Source: Aradus depressus (lineage: Eukaryota; Arthropoda; Insecta; Hemiptera; Aradidae). Taken from it: 64,000 nucleotides of DNA. The notes beneath the pieces are model-generated. The model was not told the origin of the DNA, made no database searches, and saw only the letters and a program-made list of their open reading frames with translations. The stretch is taken from NCBI GenBank assembly GCA_963662175.1, contig OY759219.1, positions 24,842,908 through 24,906,907 on the forward strand. The letters run 5' to 3'. The translations under genes and the position numbers were made by a program. This document shows, piece after piece, positions 19,868 through 30,554 of this stretch. Each line of letters opens with the position of its first letter. Positions within the stretch are counted from its first letter, which is position 1.

Positions 19868-20110
19868 AATCACCGACTTCCCTTTGTCCCTTTTCGCTGA
19901 AAATTAATAGGTGTCGTCCTTACGGGATTTTAAATTTACATATAAAATTTTGTGTCGATAAATTCATTACATCGACAGTTATTAGGGTTTTTGACTTCAG
20001 CTCCTTCTGATCCCCATCTTCCCTTCAGCAGATTCCGCTGAAAATGTAGTCCCCAAGGGGTTTTTGTACATTCATTACATCGGCAGTTATGAAGGTTTTT
20101 GAGCAGTGAG
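19868..20110 (-). repeat. Family A repeat, internal modules
   Basis: 'tttcgctgaaaattaataggtgtcgtcc' and 'tttgtgtcgataaattcattacatcg' are reversed modules. The copy ends near 'tcggcagttatgaaggtttttgag'. Confidence 0.75.
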
Positions 20111-20827
20111 AGTGCCGTTTTTGGTGCCTAAACCGTTGAAAATTTATCAAAAATATGTACGGAGAGATTGTTGACAATACACAGTATATATCTATAAGAA
20201 TAAGAGTTTTTTTTCTCTCTCTATACATAAATATGTAGATTTGTCTCTCTGTGTGTTTGTAACAAGTTTGCGCAAAAATGGGACAGAATTTTATTAAATT
20301 TCATATTAGCATCTTTATATAGGGCGGAAGGGGAGGGGGGGGGGGGGGGAGGTACATAAAACGGGTCTACAACGGGTTACCTTTTCAATATTTTAATGTA
20401 CAACCAAAAATATATTAAATCAAATTTCCAACGTTTGAATGGATATTGATTGGATATTAGCACCCCCCCCCCTGTCTAAGTGTGTCAAACTGTCTCAAAA
20501 GCATTACAAATGTCAACTTATTTGTAAAATCAAGTTACTAACCGGGCAGATAACGTTGCTAGCCTGGTTAGAGTTATCTAGTAACCTGCTAGTTATAATG
20601 AACAGTTTGGAAGTTGCCATAGTAAAGTGGTCAAGGGGGCATGATTCATGAAATTTTTCAGTTGGCCTCGATTTTAAGATCAACTCACATGCGAATTTCT
20701 ATTATTAAGAGAATCACAAAAGTGTAACCTTGCCATTTCAGAAATAAAACCTTCAACTCTCCTCTAAGACATCTCTAGATGGAGTTCTTAATACAATAAT
20801 TGGCTAGTTGTCCTCTTTAGTTTCTTA

Positions 20828-21460
20828 TATTTATGGGATAAGGAAGTAATGTAATCGTGCGAAAATCCGAGATCGAGTTTTCAACAGATTTTCACGTTGC
20901 TTTAGATTTTGGTTGAAATCAGACGAAAATTGAGACCATTTTACTTCGGGGCCTAAGTACATTGTACAAGATACCACTTATAGTTAGTTATTGTGGCTCA
21001 CGCCAGGGCTTTTAACTTCGAGGTCATATCGCCTACTACCAGAGCATGAGCCCGACTATGGGAGTCTTTAACGAGTACTTGACATCGGGGCTTAGCTTAA
21101 AGTCCCATAATAGTGTTTTTTTACCTCCCAGATAAAAATCCTAAGGCCCTCGCCCAGGTTTCGAATCCGAGATCTTGAGCTCAGTAAGAAAGCACGCATA
21201 CATTTGAGCTACCGGCGCCCTCTGTTATATACTTATCGGTATATTTACCTAATCAAAATATTTTCAAGAAAATATTAAAGAGAGAAAAATATACATTTTA
21301 TATTAAACACAATTTTTCGCAGGTCGTTCGGTCTTTGAGATACATGCCGAAACCGCCCTAAAATGTTATGAAAAATGTGTTAGTTCGATTGAAAATTTGT
21401 TTTTTCCCAAAAATGTTTCTTATTAAATGACGTAATATGTTTTCAGACTTTAGATAGGAC
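20828..21460 (+). repeat. Family C repeat interrupted by a SINE
   Basis: 'ggaagtaatgtaatcgtgcgaaaatccgagatcgag' at 20843-20878 and 'aaatcagacgaaaattgagacca' are upstream. 'caatttttcgcagg' and 'gagatacatgccgaaaccgccc' at 21308-21360 are downstream. The SINE-1 at 20979-21222 divides it, as at 7222. Confidence 0.65.
20979..21222 (-). mobile_element. SINE-1 copy with internal deletions
   Basis: Tail AGTTATTGTGG at the left, truncated centre, and a head with a perfect B-box core but an altered A box (AGCTCAAATG on the minus strand). Shorter than the full-length copy by about 90 bp. Confidence 0.85.
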
Positions 21461-21776
21461 CAACGTTACAGTCTCAAAGAATAAATTATACATTCTCGCA
21501 GAAAATGAAAAAAATCACTCTCAGAAATACGCTGTACAATGCAACAAAGACAACTGATGACGCCAATGCACAATGCATTATTTTCATATCCAGTAATGCC
21601 AGTATAAAATGAATTTGAGTAGAGTAGAGAGAGTGATCTGTAAAAAAATGGTTGGTATAAGAAAGTGCTATAACGGTCACATCTCTTCAACTAATTACAA
21701 GCCAAAACAACCACTAACATTAATATACATTAATTTATGTCAATGTATAAATATTAAATCCGTTTGAAGAGAAGAC

Positions 21777-22199
21777 TTGAGAAATTATAAGTGGAAAGCC
21801 GTATTCTATCGATGGATGACGACCCACAAAGACGAGGAAGAGGCCATACTAGGTCAAAGCTGTGGAGGTTTTATTGCTGGAACAAAAAGAAGCTTTGTCA
21901 CTATTATAAGAGGTTCTTTGGGTCTGGAGGTCTGGAGAGTTAACAGGCCAAGAACGAAAAGGTTATCTCCTAGTAGCCATTTAACCTACGGTCACCAACG
22001 CAATTTAAGACTTATTAAACCTAGTATAGATTTCGTAAGTAATGTCCAGTCAATTGTAAATATTAGTATGCAGATAAAACTAGGTTCCTGCCTACTGGTT
22101 GTCCGAAATCCCAATCCTGACAAAATTGCTAAATTTTTAGCCTTTTTACAAAACGTCGCCTTTCTGTTGAAAAAAACGAATATATCTCAATTAGGCTGA
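21777..22199 (+). other. 140-residue open frame, unrecognised
   Basis: The frame opens at a TTG near 21777 and has no RBS or splice context to support a start. It is basic in its middle (around K-R-S-F-V-T-I and R-P-R-T-K-R) and has no domain I recognise. Three short C-TTTTTACAAAA motifs follow its end (22140, 22210, 22635). It might be a decayed transposase; it may also be chance. Confidence 0.2.
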
Positions 22200-22631
22200 T
22201 TAAGTTGACCTTTTTACAAAAAAGGGCGAAAGCATTTCAGCGTTTTTGTAATTAACAGTTAATTCTACAAACTGAACTTCATTGGCCCTTTTACATACTG
22301 CTTAATATGTAGATACTAGTGTAAAACGCCTGAATCTTCCAGCCTAAATGTAAACCACATTAAACAAAGTAACTTACAGGTATAAAAAAGAGCATAACAA
22401 AAAAAGTCTTTATTCAACGAAATAGACATATTTTCATGAAATTATATAAATACAAAATAATACAAAACTCGTTTTTTTATTCATTTTATATATCCGTGGC
22501 TATGGATGACATTTCGATTTCGCTCATTTCAAAATAGAAATATACAGTGTTATCTATTATCACAAACGGATTGTGTACTAGTACTAGTAGCGCAGTGGCA
22601 GCCTGAGGTTTAACAATAAGGCTACTTACTG

Positions 22632-22655
22632 GTCAGCTAGCCTTTTTACAAAAAG
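22632..22655. repeat. Short hairpin AGCCTTTTT-AC-AAAAAGGCT
   Basis: A 9-bp perfect stem with a 2-base loop, one of four nearby sequences sharing CCTTTTTACAAAA. Its role is unknown. Confidence 0.5.
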
Positions 22656-22796
22656 GCTGATTCTACAATTATCCTGCGACATATATACAGTAATAATAAT
22701 ATTGTTACTCGTATTTATGTCCGTTAAACCATAAAACGGTAATTGGATACGTCATACGATTTTGTACAACAAAATAACTTACATATATAAAAGTAG

Positions 22797-22912
22797 TCGG
22801 TGATTCATCGGCTATGTACTTCTGCAGAACGAATGAATTAAATTTTCACTTCCCCTCCAAAACTAGTCGACTGTTTGCGCTAATATTCAATAATTGACTT
22901 ATATATAATTGT
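22797..22912 (-). repeat. Family A repeat, 3' end
   Basis: 'agtcggtgattcatcggctatgtacttctgcag' and 'actagtcgactgtttgcgctaatattc' are the reversed tail and last module. Confidence 0.75.
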
Positions 22913-22944
22913 AGTTTGATCTCTCATCGATTTTAATATAATAT

Positions 22945-22980
22945 GCTAGCCGGCTTTCGAGGATGCCCTCTTCAACAGGC
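22945..22980 (-). ncRNA. Hammerhead-like motif with one core change
   Basis: The minus strand reads GC-CTGTTGA-A-GAGG-GCAT-CCTC-GAAA-GCCGGC-T-A-GC. Helix II, GAAA, the loopless palindromic helix III and the T-A cleavage context are intact. The invariant A of CTGATGA is T, so it should be inactive or weak. It lies in direct orientation to the intact motif at 23286-23321. Confidence 0.6.
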
Positions 22981-23285
22981 AAATCCTACAAAAATCCATC
23001 AAGCAGTATAAAAATTCGTATGGTGAAAATAAATACATAAAGAATATTGATTATCCGTTAAAATATATATTGTTCGTAATAAATAACTTCAAAAAATATC
23101 ATAATTATAATCACCATTGCATATTAGGTTCACTACATAATAAAATTCGTTTAAAAACAAGGTTCCGGCCATCTTCAAGGTAATTTTATTTAATATGAAG
23201 ATGGCTGATGTAGTGAGAAGTGATTATTTCGCAGGATGTCAAATATAAGGTAGTCTGACCTCTCACAGATTTTTTATTTAAGTAA

Positions 23286-23321
23286 GCTAGCCGGCTTTCG
23301 AGGTTTCCCTCATCATCAGGC
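23286..23321 (-). ncRNA. Hammerhead ribozyme-like motif, complete core
   Basis: Minus strand: GC-CTGATGA-T-GAGG-GAAA-CCTC-GAAA-GCCGGC-T-A-GC. Helix I closes with GC/GC, and after an internal loop CAGA can pair with a distant TCTG. The cleavage site would be after the A of TA. The extra T between the core and helix II is shared by all copies here. Confidence 0.7.
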
Positions 23322-23576
23322 AGTCTGATAAAAATTTTTTTTAATAAAACTAAATAATAAAAAGAAATAAATAACAATCTACAACAACAAACATTAACAA
23401 TTTAAAATATAATTTAAAATATTCCTGTCCACCATATGAGGGTGACTCAGATGGTGGACAGGAATAACTCGTCTGTCCCCATCCATGATATTTTAAATTG
23501 ATAATGTTTGTAGTTGTAGATTGTTATTTATTTGTTTTTATTATTTAGTTTTATTCAAAAAAAATTTTATCAGACT

Positions 23577-23612
23577 GCCTGATGATGAGGGAAACCTCGA
23601 AAGCCGGCTAGC
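23577..23612 (+). ncRNA. Hammerhead ribozyme-like motif, complete core
   Basis: Identical in its core to the motif at 23286-23321 but on the plus strand in the other arm of the fold-back. CAGA at 23571-23574 and TCTG near 23630 can extend helix I. Confidence 0.7.
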
Positions 23613-23754
23613 TTACTTAAATAAAAAATCTGTGAGACGTCAGACTACCTTATATTTGACATCCTGCAAAGTAATTTTATTTCATTTGGTCGCAAGAAAC
23701 GTCACTCATGTTTTTTTAAATTTCTTCCACGTTTTTTGTCTATAAAAAGTTTTG

Positions 23755-23895
23755 ATGGGACGTTAAGCGATGGTCACGAGCTACACTAGGTTACTAAAAT
23801 TTAGGACAACCACCGTATAATCGAGCTAATGTTCACTCTGGTAGTAGGCAATGTGACCTCGTGAAGCCCGAGAGTGTGAGTCACAATAACTAATT
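23755..23895 (+). mobile_element. SINE-1 copy, 3' half, diverged
   Basis: Starts at 'gatgggacgttaagcgatggtc' and ends 'gaagcccgagagtgtgagtcacaataactaa'. Diverged more than most copies. Confidence 0.8.
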
Positions 23896-23899
23896 TATG

Positions 23900-24485
23900 A
23901 TCGTAAAGTAACTTCGAATGACATTATTTAACGTACATATTGTACAATTTTTCGCCAACAATCTTGAATGATAATATTTTTTTTTTTAAATTGTAGAGTA
24001 ATAAAACAAAAATAACATCAGAAATTGAATAAATATTAAGTCTAAATGGGAATAGTAACTTCTTATTATGTTTTACATAATTGTATTTATTAATTTTAAT
24101 ACACAATTTAAACACCAGCCTTGACCCATGACCTTAAAAAAATAAAATAAAATTGTGCCTTCATCTCTAAGAAATACTAAATCGGAAAAAGTAATTAAAT
24201 AGATTAAAAAAGTAATTAAGAAAAATAGGATTTCGAAAGTTTAAGGTTAGCATGGACGATAACGGAGGAAACTGAAAATGTTCCATATGGCAATAAAAAA
24301 ATAGGCAATAAACAATAATGCATTATGCCTAATGCAGCGATGCACTTAGAAAGGGCATAGTGGTCATAAACTCCTCTAAACTTCGTAAAGATGAATTATA
24401 ATTCTTAATATCTGCACAATTTGAACACAATTTATTTTCATTTTTCCTGTTTTACTTTTGGTGTGAAGAAGTACTGTAATCATGC
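23900..24485. other. AT-rich stretch without recognised features
   Basis: No family member or coding signal. Runs of T and A dominate. Confidence 0.4.
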
Positions 24486-24486
24486 A

Positions 24487-24780
24487 TTTTATCACTCTGG
24501 TGTTCTGCCAAGGCTTTCAATCTCCAGCTCATCCAATCCCTCCAATTCAAAATCCTTCATACAATAGCCAATGCCCCTTACTACGTCTCCAACAAAACTC
24601 TTCACATTGTCACCGAAGTTGCTAAATCCAAGTATACAAAATTAATAAAAATCATTTTCCTCTCTTAGATCCCACAATAATCTTCTAGTCTGTGCCCTCC
24701 ATTCTGCCATACTTCCACAACAACGGCTTAAGCGTCAATGGCCTAAAGACCTTTTTAGCAGCAGGAGTGATAGTGATTAG
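24487..24780 (+). pseudogene. Jockey-type LINE reverse transcriptase, C-terminal fragment
   Basis: One frame reads L-W-C-S-A-K, then I-Q-S-L-Q-F-K-I-L-H-T-I-A-N-A-P-Y-Y-V-S-N-K-T-L-H, a segment with stops, then H-N-N-L-L-V-C-A-L-H and Q-Q-R-L-K-R-Q-W-P-K-D-L before a stop. The 'NAPYYVSNKTLH' and 'RLKR.WP.DL' motifs are Jockey C-terminal signatures. 5'-truncated and broken. Confidence 0.8.
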
Positions 24781-24908
24781 TTACAAATGAGAGTAACTCT
24801 CTTTAGGCTCAGTAAGCAAGCATGATGATACAAAATGTCAAGAATTTCTATAACTCGTACGAAAAACATAGAATTTCTCGGCAAACGAAACCATAAAAAG
24901 TCATTTAA

Positions 24909-25117
24909 GTTAGTTATTATGACTCATGCCCGGGCTTTAACAAAAAAGTCCTATCGCCTACTACCAGAACGCTCTTTCATCAATCTAGTGGGCATGAGCC
25001 CGACTGTATAATGTGAGTCCTAAATGATAAAATAAACTAAGGACCTCGGCCGATTTTCGAACCCACGTTCTTTAGTTCAGTAAGCAAGCATGCATACCAC
25101 TGAGCTACAGCGCCTTC
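24909..25117 (-). mobile_element. SINE-1 copy with central deletion
   Basis: Tail side GTTATTATGACTCATGCCCGGGC. The central hairpin block is missing, and the tRNA head (A box TAGCTCAGTGG intact) is joined directly to the distal part. About 125 bp shorter than full length. Confidence 0.88.
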
Positions 25118-25119
25118 TA

Positions 25120-25850
25120 AAAGACATTTTATTTTATAATAGGTATTATTCGAATATTTTCAGAAAGATGTTACTAATATAAACCAATTAATTGGTTTCA
25201 AATAATAGCAAGGGAATTGATTTCCCATCAGTATTTGTTCGAAGGGTTATTACTAGTTATTTATCAAATTTTATTTTATTTATTATATATCTTTTTATTA
25301 AAAAAAAAAAAAAAGTTTATTGGTGTAGGAGTTTTATTTGACAATAAAACAAGGACAACGGACAAGAAAACATGCGGACCATTGGAAGTCTTCTGCCGAC
25401 GACTGAAAAACATTATTTTTATTAGAGATTTATATTTAAGTCTTTTGAAACACGAAAGGTTTGTGGATACGCCTACAAAGAGAAAGAAAATTAAGAAAAA
25501 TTATAAAAATAAAAGCTTAGAAAAAAATAAATAAAAGTTTAAAGCTAAAGCGTGACCAAGCTGTTCTATTTTATATATTTGTGCGGTTTTCTTTCAACTA
25601 ACAGGCTGCGGCTTTAGTGAAAGCCTAACTTGAAGACGTCCAAAGGAACGTGGGATAAGTCTGGCATTTTGAAGGCGAAACATAGGTGTGGCCAAAAATG
25701 TTACTAATGACATAATATTCCAAGAGGTCATAGGACAACATGGTAGGTCAATGGTACAAATTTGGACATCACATGAGACAAACCTGGACTGGAGTAACAC
25801 AAAAAATGGAGGTTTTCGGGATGTATCTCGCAAAATTACCTTCGAAAAAT
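25120..25850. other. Unassigned AT-rich stretch
   Basis: A 105-residue lysine-rich plus-strand frame (25217-25534) is low-complexity and unconvincing. Faint family C sequence may be present at 25790-25845 ('ttttcgggatgtatctcgcaaaa'). Confidence 0.3.
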
Positions 25851-25854
25851 GTAT

Positions 25855-26112
25855 CGATGAATCACCAGCAATGTAATTCCCCAGAATAAATTAACTAATC
25901 GCTCTCCCTCCAAAAACAGTTACATAGGCAGTTGTGTCGTCCTTATGGGGTTTTGAATTGACTTATGAAATTTTGTGTCGATACTTTCATGACGACAATT
26001 ATTAGAGTTTTTGAGTTGAACCCTCCCCCTATTCCACCCTTCAATTTGGTCGATTTGTTTGAAAAACGATAGACGTCGCCTCTAGATGGTTTTGAATTCA
26101 CATATAAAATTT
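25855..26112 (-). repeat. Family A repeat, 3' half
   Basis: 'gatgaatcaccagcaatgtaattccccag', 'ttttgtgtcgatactttcatgacg' and 'ttggtcgatttgtttgaaaaacgatag' identify it. It faces the plus-oriented copy at 26190. Confidence 0.75.
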
Positions 26113-26189
26113 TGTGAAGAAACATATGAGTATTTGTGTTCACAGATAGAATGTTTTTTTTTTTTTAATTACCCGAAAAAGGAAAAAAA

Positions 26190-26490
26190 AAAGTTTTTGT
26201 GCGTGTGTGTCTGTGGCCATCATAACTCACGACAGAAAAAATGTATCGACACAAAATGTTATATGTTTATCCAGAATCCCATAAGCACGACACCTATAAA
26301 TTTTCTACCAAATCAGCCAAAGAGAACGGGGGAATGACAGGAGGTCTCATCTCAAAAGCCCCAATATCTGCCAATGTAATGAATAACAACCCAATAAGTA
26401 TGTGGATACAAAAGCACCTATGTAAGTCAACTATTGACTTTTAGCTTAAATAATGATCGATTGTTTTTGAAGGGAGAGCAAAATTTTAAA
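26190..26490 (+). repeat. Family A repeat, modules 1-3
   Basis: 'gtgtgtctgtggccatcataactc', 'aaaaatgtatcgacacaaaatg', 'acctataaattttctaccaaatc' and the 'aagtcaactattgacttttagc' third module. The tail is replaced by duplicated 'ggggaatgttcctac'. Confidence 0.75.
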
Positions 26491-26729
26491 TGATTAATTC
26501 CTACAAGGGGAATGTTCCTACTAGGGGAATGTTCCTACAAGAGTAGGTACGTTATTTATTTATTTATTTTTATTTATTTTTTTTTCCTTGTCCTAATAAT
26601 TAAGATAAATTTTCGTACCGAGGACCTACCACTGGGTGGCCTTTCATCTCACATGCCATTCACGCCAACATATCAACACCTACCATTATAGATGCTGGTT
26701 GTTGCACCCTACTAGCAACAGTTGCATCT

Positions 26730-26808
26730 TTATAAAAAAATTGGAATCCGGAGGTCGGAAAACATGAAATTCCGTTGAAAAATCGGCATCGAATTTCGTC
26801 ACACCAAC
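26730..26808 (-). repeat. Family A repeat, 5' end piece
   Basis: 'ttggaatccggaggtcggaaaacatgaaattccgttgaaaaatcggcatcgaatttcg' is the reversed terminal block without its palindrome. Confidence 0.75.
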
Positions 26809-26809
26809 T

Positions 26810-27505
26810 CGGTCATGAAAATTCTGATAACGTGTCCCTGATAACAGAGGGTACAAATGGGACGTTAAGGTCATGATGCAATGTGAGATTGGAAACGTAA
26901 AATGGCGCATTGAATATATGGCGTAGTATAATGGACTGTAGTGATTGAAGGCGTACATTTGATTTTTTTCGATGGGTTTTAGGGGGCAAGAACTAATGTC
27001 GATTGTCGTCCAATGATTGATTTCAGTCATCCAAATCGTCTTTTGAGGTCTGTGAATCTTATCTCAACGAAGAGGAAATATTTTATGACATTATACAAAC
27101 ATTCTCATTTTATTAAAAATATATTTTTGACTATTAAGTATGCGAAAATATTGCCAACGATATTTGGCATGCGCAAATAGAGAAAATAATTAATTGGCCT
27201 AATGAGGTCATTTGTTATCTAATTTATTCATATTTGTTTTTCGGCAGATGGTAGCCACTTAAAACAGCTATTTTCATATTTGTTGTTACAACGTACATTA
27301 TGTACTGGTGGTATTGTACATGAAATTATGAATAGGACAAAATTCACAATTTTACAACGGATGTAGCGTCTAACTTGCCAAGTGCTGGCTGGATAGAGGA
27401 GAAATGAATAGATACAAAATAAAAATGGCCTCTGTGGCTCACAAGAAATGTATTTCGGTTATAAATAAAATGAACTTAGTTATTGTTGTTACATTAAATT
27501 GGCAG
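26810..27505. other. Unassigned stretch
   Basis: No gene or repeat family member recognised on either strand. Confidence 0.35.
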
Positions 27506-27509
27506 TTTT

Positions 27510-27932
27510 TAGGTTTTTTACTTAAGCCCCACTCATCCCCCGTCCTCTTTGTCTGATTCCGCTGAAATTAATCGGTGTCGTTCTTATAGGGCTTTGAATT
27601 TACATATGAAATTTCGTACAGATGCATTCATTACAACGGCAGTTATTAGAGCTTTTGTGTTAAGCCTCCCCCCTAATTACCTCTTACCTTTGACCGATTT
27701 GGCTGAAAATCAGTAGGAGTCGTCCTTAGAGCTTTCTGGATACACATAAAATATTTCGTGTTGATACATTTTTATTGTATCGGAAGTTATCGAGTTCACG
27801 GATGTACACACAAACAGATTTTTTTTCATTGTTGGAATCAAAAGGTTGAAAAATATGAAATTCCGTTAAAAATTCCGCATCGAATTTCTGACCGATTACA
27901 TAACTTCCCCTATACTTCGTATGGGGAAGTAA
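27510..27932 (-). repeat. Family A repeat, 5' two thirds
   Basis: Three reversed modules and a complete reversed 5' terminus: 'gttgaaaaatatgaaattccg', 'ttctgaccgattacataacttcccctatacttcgtatggggaagt'. The terminal palindrome is clear at 27902-27931. Confidence 0.85.
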
Positions 27933-28189
27933 AAATTGTTCAAGTAATGTTTACTGTACATTCTTGTTCACCTTCTCAATATTCAACATGGTGGTCACTA
28001 ATAACCACGCCTAACCACTGCCAAAAAAAAAAAGTAATGCTGATTCCTGCAAATTAGGCAATTGGTCATCATTGAAGTTGAGCTGGTTGCCTACATTTAA
28101 GGCGCCGCCAAATAAAATTACATTTCATTTTTTTTTTTTTTCCGATTCAAATTTCATAATATGCAATATCATAAGTTCCATCTGGAATT

Positions 28190-28420
28190 CTGGGTCCACA
28201 TAAAAATTTCATGTCGACATTTTCATTCTAAATTAAGTCATCGCTAAATCTCTCTCTCATTTGAACAATTTAGCTGAAAATATAATAGGTGTTTCTTATG
28301 GGCTCGTATGTAGACGATCTTTTGTGAGTTTTGTATCCCCATGTAAAATATCGTGTAAAAACATTCATTCTATCGTAGGTCGGAAAACTTGAAATTTTGG
28401 GCGGAAACTCAGTATCGAAA
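28190..28420 (-). repeat. Family A repeat, 5' part, diverged
   Basis: 'aaaatttcatgtcgacattttcattc', 'aaaaacattcattctatcg' and 'aggtcggaaaacttgaaattttgg' mark a reversed, poorly preserved copy. Confidence 0.6.
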
Positions 28421-28636
28421 AGTTCGATTTGAGGCCCTTCCTATATTTCCTCCCTGCTCATTCAGGGTGTTGTCCTTACGGGGTTTTGAATTGATAAATC
28501 CATCCAATATTTTGCTTTTGTACAAATAAAACTGACATAGCATTAAAAACGTCAGAAACAAGAAAATCTGTTTAAAATTGTTTGTAATAATTACAACCCG
28601 GGTATGGAAGATTTGAGTGTACAATTTTATTATTTC

Positions 28637-29912
28637 ACCAGCTACACAAAGTATAGGGGAAGTTATGTATTCGGTCAAAAATTTGATGCGTATTCAACGG
28701 AATTTCACGTTTTCCAACCTCCAGACCTCAAATATATTTTTTTTTAAATGTTTGTGAGTGTCTGTGATGATAACTCACTATAGAATGAACACGAAATTTT
28801 ATAAATAAATTTAGAACCCTCTAACGACACCTAATGATTTTCAGTCAAATCACAGTCAAAAGGAGAGGATTAGGAGAGATTTTCATCTGTGAATTCGAAA
28901 CCACATAAGGACGACACTTATTATTTTTCAGCGAAATCGGCAAAAGAGAAGAGGCATGTATCGACAAGAAATTTCATATTTAAAATCAATAATAACCTGT
29001 ATTTCAGCCATATCGGTCGAACAGAAGGGGGTTACAGGGGAGACAATTCAAAAATCTTAATAACTGCCATTGTGATGCATTTATCGCCACAAAATTTAGT
29101 ACAGTAGAACCTCTTTAAGTCGAACCTCGATAAGTCGAAAACCTCCAAAACTCGAAAAAAAGTTTTGTTCTTTTCCCTTCAATCCCCAAAACCTCCATTA
29201 CTCGAAATCTCAACCCTCTATTAGTCGAAATAATCAGTGAGTCCTTACAAGCCATTTTGGTACATATTTTCCCTATATAACTCGAAAAAATAAATTGAAC
29301 CTCTGTATCTCGAACATAGCAATGTTTTATTTTACAACCTTTACAACTCGATTATTTGAAACTTATACTATATAGCTCGAAGAAAAATAAGTTACCGATC
29401 TTAAGAATTTGCCGACAATGTACACCATTGTTGGTTAGAAAACAATTTAGGAGTATACAATAAATAGGATTAACAAATATCTAAAGTAAAAAAAAAATTA
29501 CTGACTATTTTTAATACCTACATATACTACGTATTTTTTATTTTAAGGATGTTTTGAAATAATGTTGATTTATAATAAATATAAATATGTTTGTTACCTC
29601 TGTAACTTGAATTTTTATTTATTTCACCTCTCTAACTCAAAATTAGTAAGAATAAATCTTAACGTCTTCAAGTCGAAACAAAATCCGCCTGTCGAAATCC
29701 TCCATAAGTCGAAAACTCTATAACTCGAATTTTTTGGCGTCTCCCTTGATGTTCGACTTATAGAGGTTCTACTGTATGAGGATTTAGTATAGCCAATGTA
29801 AGTCAACTATTGAATATTAGCGCAAATGGTTGACTGGTTTTGGAGAGGAAGCGGAAATTTATCTGATAAATTCTTTCAGAATTGCCGGTGAGTCACCGAG
29901 AACCTTTTTTAT
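28637..29912 (+). repeat. Family A repeat, full length, split by a pogo-type MITE
   Basis: 5' end CCAGCTACACAAAGTATAGGGGAAGTTATG at 28638. Modules run to 29101, and then, after the inserted element, the third module resumes at 29775 (tatgaggatttagtatag). The tail is altered to 'gccggtgagtcaccgagaac' at 29884-29903. Removing the insert restores the family consensus 'aaaatttagTAtgaggattta'. Confidence 0.88.
29102..29774. mobile_element. pogo/Tigger-type MITE
   Basis: Terminal inverted repeats CAGTAGAACCTCTTTAAGTCGAAC and, reversed, CAGTAGAACCTCTATAAGTCGAAC differ at one base in 24. TA flanks both ends (29100-29101 and 29775-29776). CAGTAGAACCTC is typical of pogo/Tigger elements. Much of the 673-bp interior is built from degenerate repeats of the terminal unit (CTCGAAA / AACCTC), and no transposase frame remains. 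Confidence 0.9.
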
Positions 29913-29999
29913 ACATGAATAAATTGAATTAAAAAATATAGTTCCGGTTTTCCAGTAGTGAAGGGAAGTATTCTGTATAATAAACCTTATTTTGGAGTA

Positions 30000-30390
30000 T
30001 TTCTAATGGATATGTCCTCAGAGACAGTCAACACAAAAGGGGAAGTGGACACTCAACACAAAAGTTGGTAATTAAAATTGGAGTATTCGTGTAGGGGATC
30101 TGGATAGGTACATCGAATGTGCCGTCACGAAGTGTGGAAGTTAGGGGAATCAGAGGCTCACTGGACCTGAGGGTGAATTATTAAAGTGACAAGGCACTTG
30201 CATTTGGCCACGAGACCTACCCTAGCTGTCTATCCTAGCTGTACCACACCATCTATGGACATCTGTGGGCAATGGCAATATGTATTGATTTTGGGTAAAA
30301 TCTGTCAACTATTCAGCCCATGTAGGTCTCATCAAAATATGACTCCTAATAAGGGAAAATAGTAAAATTGTGTTGGAAATTATGAAGAAT
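30000..30390. other. Unassigned unique stretch
   Basis: No family member recognised and no coding motif. It contains two short repeats of 'ccctagctgt/cctagctgt' near 30220-30240. Confidence 0.3.
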
Positions 30391-30402
30391 ACTCTTATGT
30401 AT

Positions 30403-30470
30403 CAAAGCCTGGAGACCCATATAACTATTAAATACTAGCGAGGGGCTGTTATATGGGTCTCCAGGCTTTG
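30403..30470. ncRNA. Perfect 23-bp hairpin with 22-base loop (pre-miRNA-like)
   Basis: 30403-30425 and 30448-30470 are exact reverse complements: CAAAGCCTGGAGACCCATATAAC and its partner. The geometry resembles an animal pre-miRNA, and G-U and A-U pairs extend the stem slightly outward. However, perfect complementarity is commoner in small inverted repeats. No expression evidence is available. Confidence 0.45.
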
Positions 30471-30518
30471 GAATCATGGGTAAAAACCCACCCCTGTAAT
30501 CAACAGTATTGTACATAC

Positions 30519-30554
30519 TTTTCTACATAATCTACTTACTGGCTATGTAGAAAA
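30519..30554. repeat. Short hairpin, 11-bp stem
   Basis: TTTTCTACATA and TATGTAGAAAA flank a 14-base loop, about 50 bases after the larger hairpin. Confidence 0.6.

Larger units (their letters stand above)
23231..23667. repeat. Fold-back locus carrying two outward-facing hammerhead-like motifs
   Basis: Arms of roughly 200 bp (left from GCAGGATGTCAAATATAAGG, right to its reverse complement at 23646-23667) are nearly identical. The centre is closed by a second 15-bp perfect hairpin (23421-23435 with 23451-23465). Each arm contains one complete hammerhead-like motif reading outwards. Frames translating to R-L-P-D-D-E-G-N-L-E-S-R-L-A-Y-L simply pass through the motif and are not genes. Confidence 0.9.

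Noticed and set aside
23521..23745. Recurring peptide R-L-P-D-D-E-G-N-L-E-S-R-L-A-Y-L in two open frames
   Set aside because: It is the translation of the hammerhead-like motif and its flanks on both arms of a fold-back, not a protein family.
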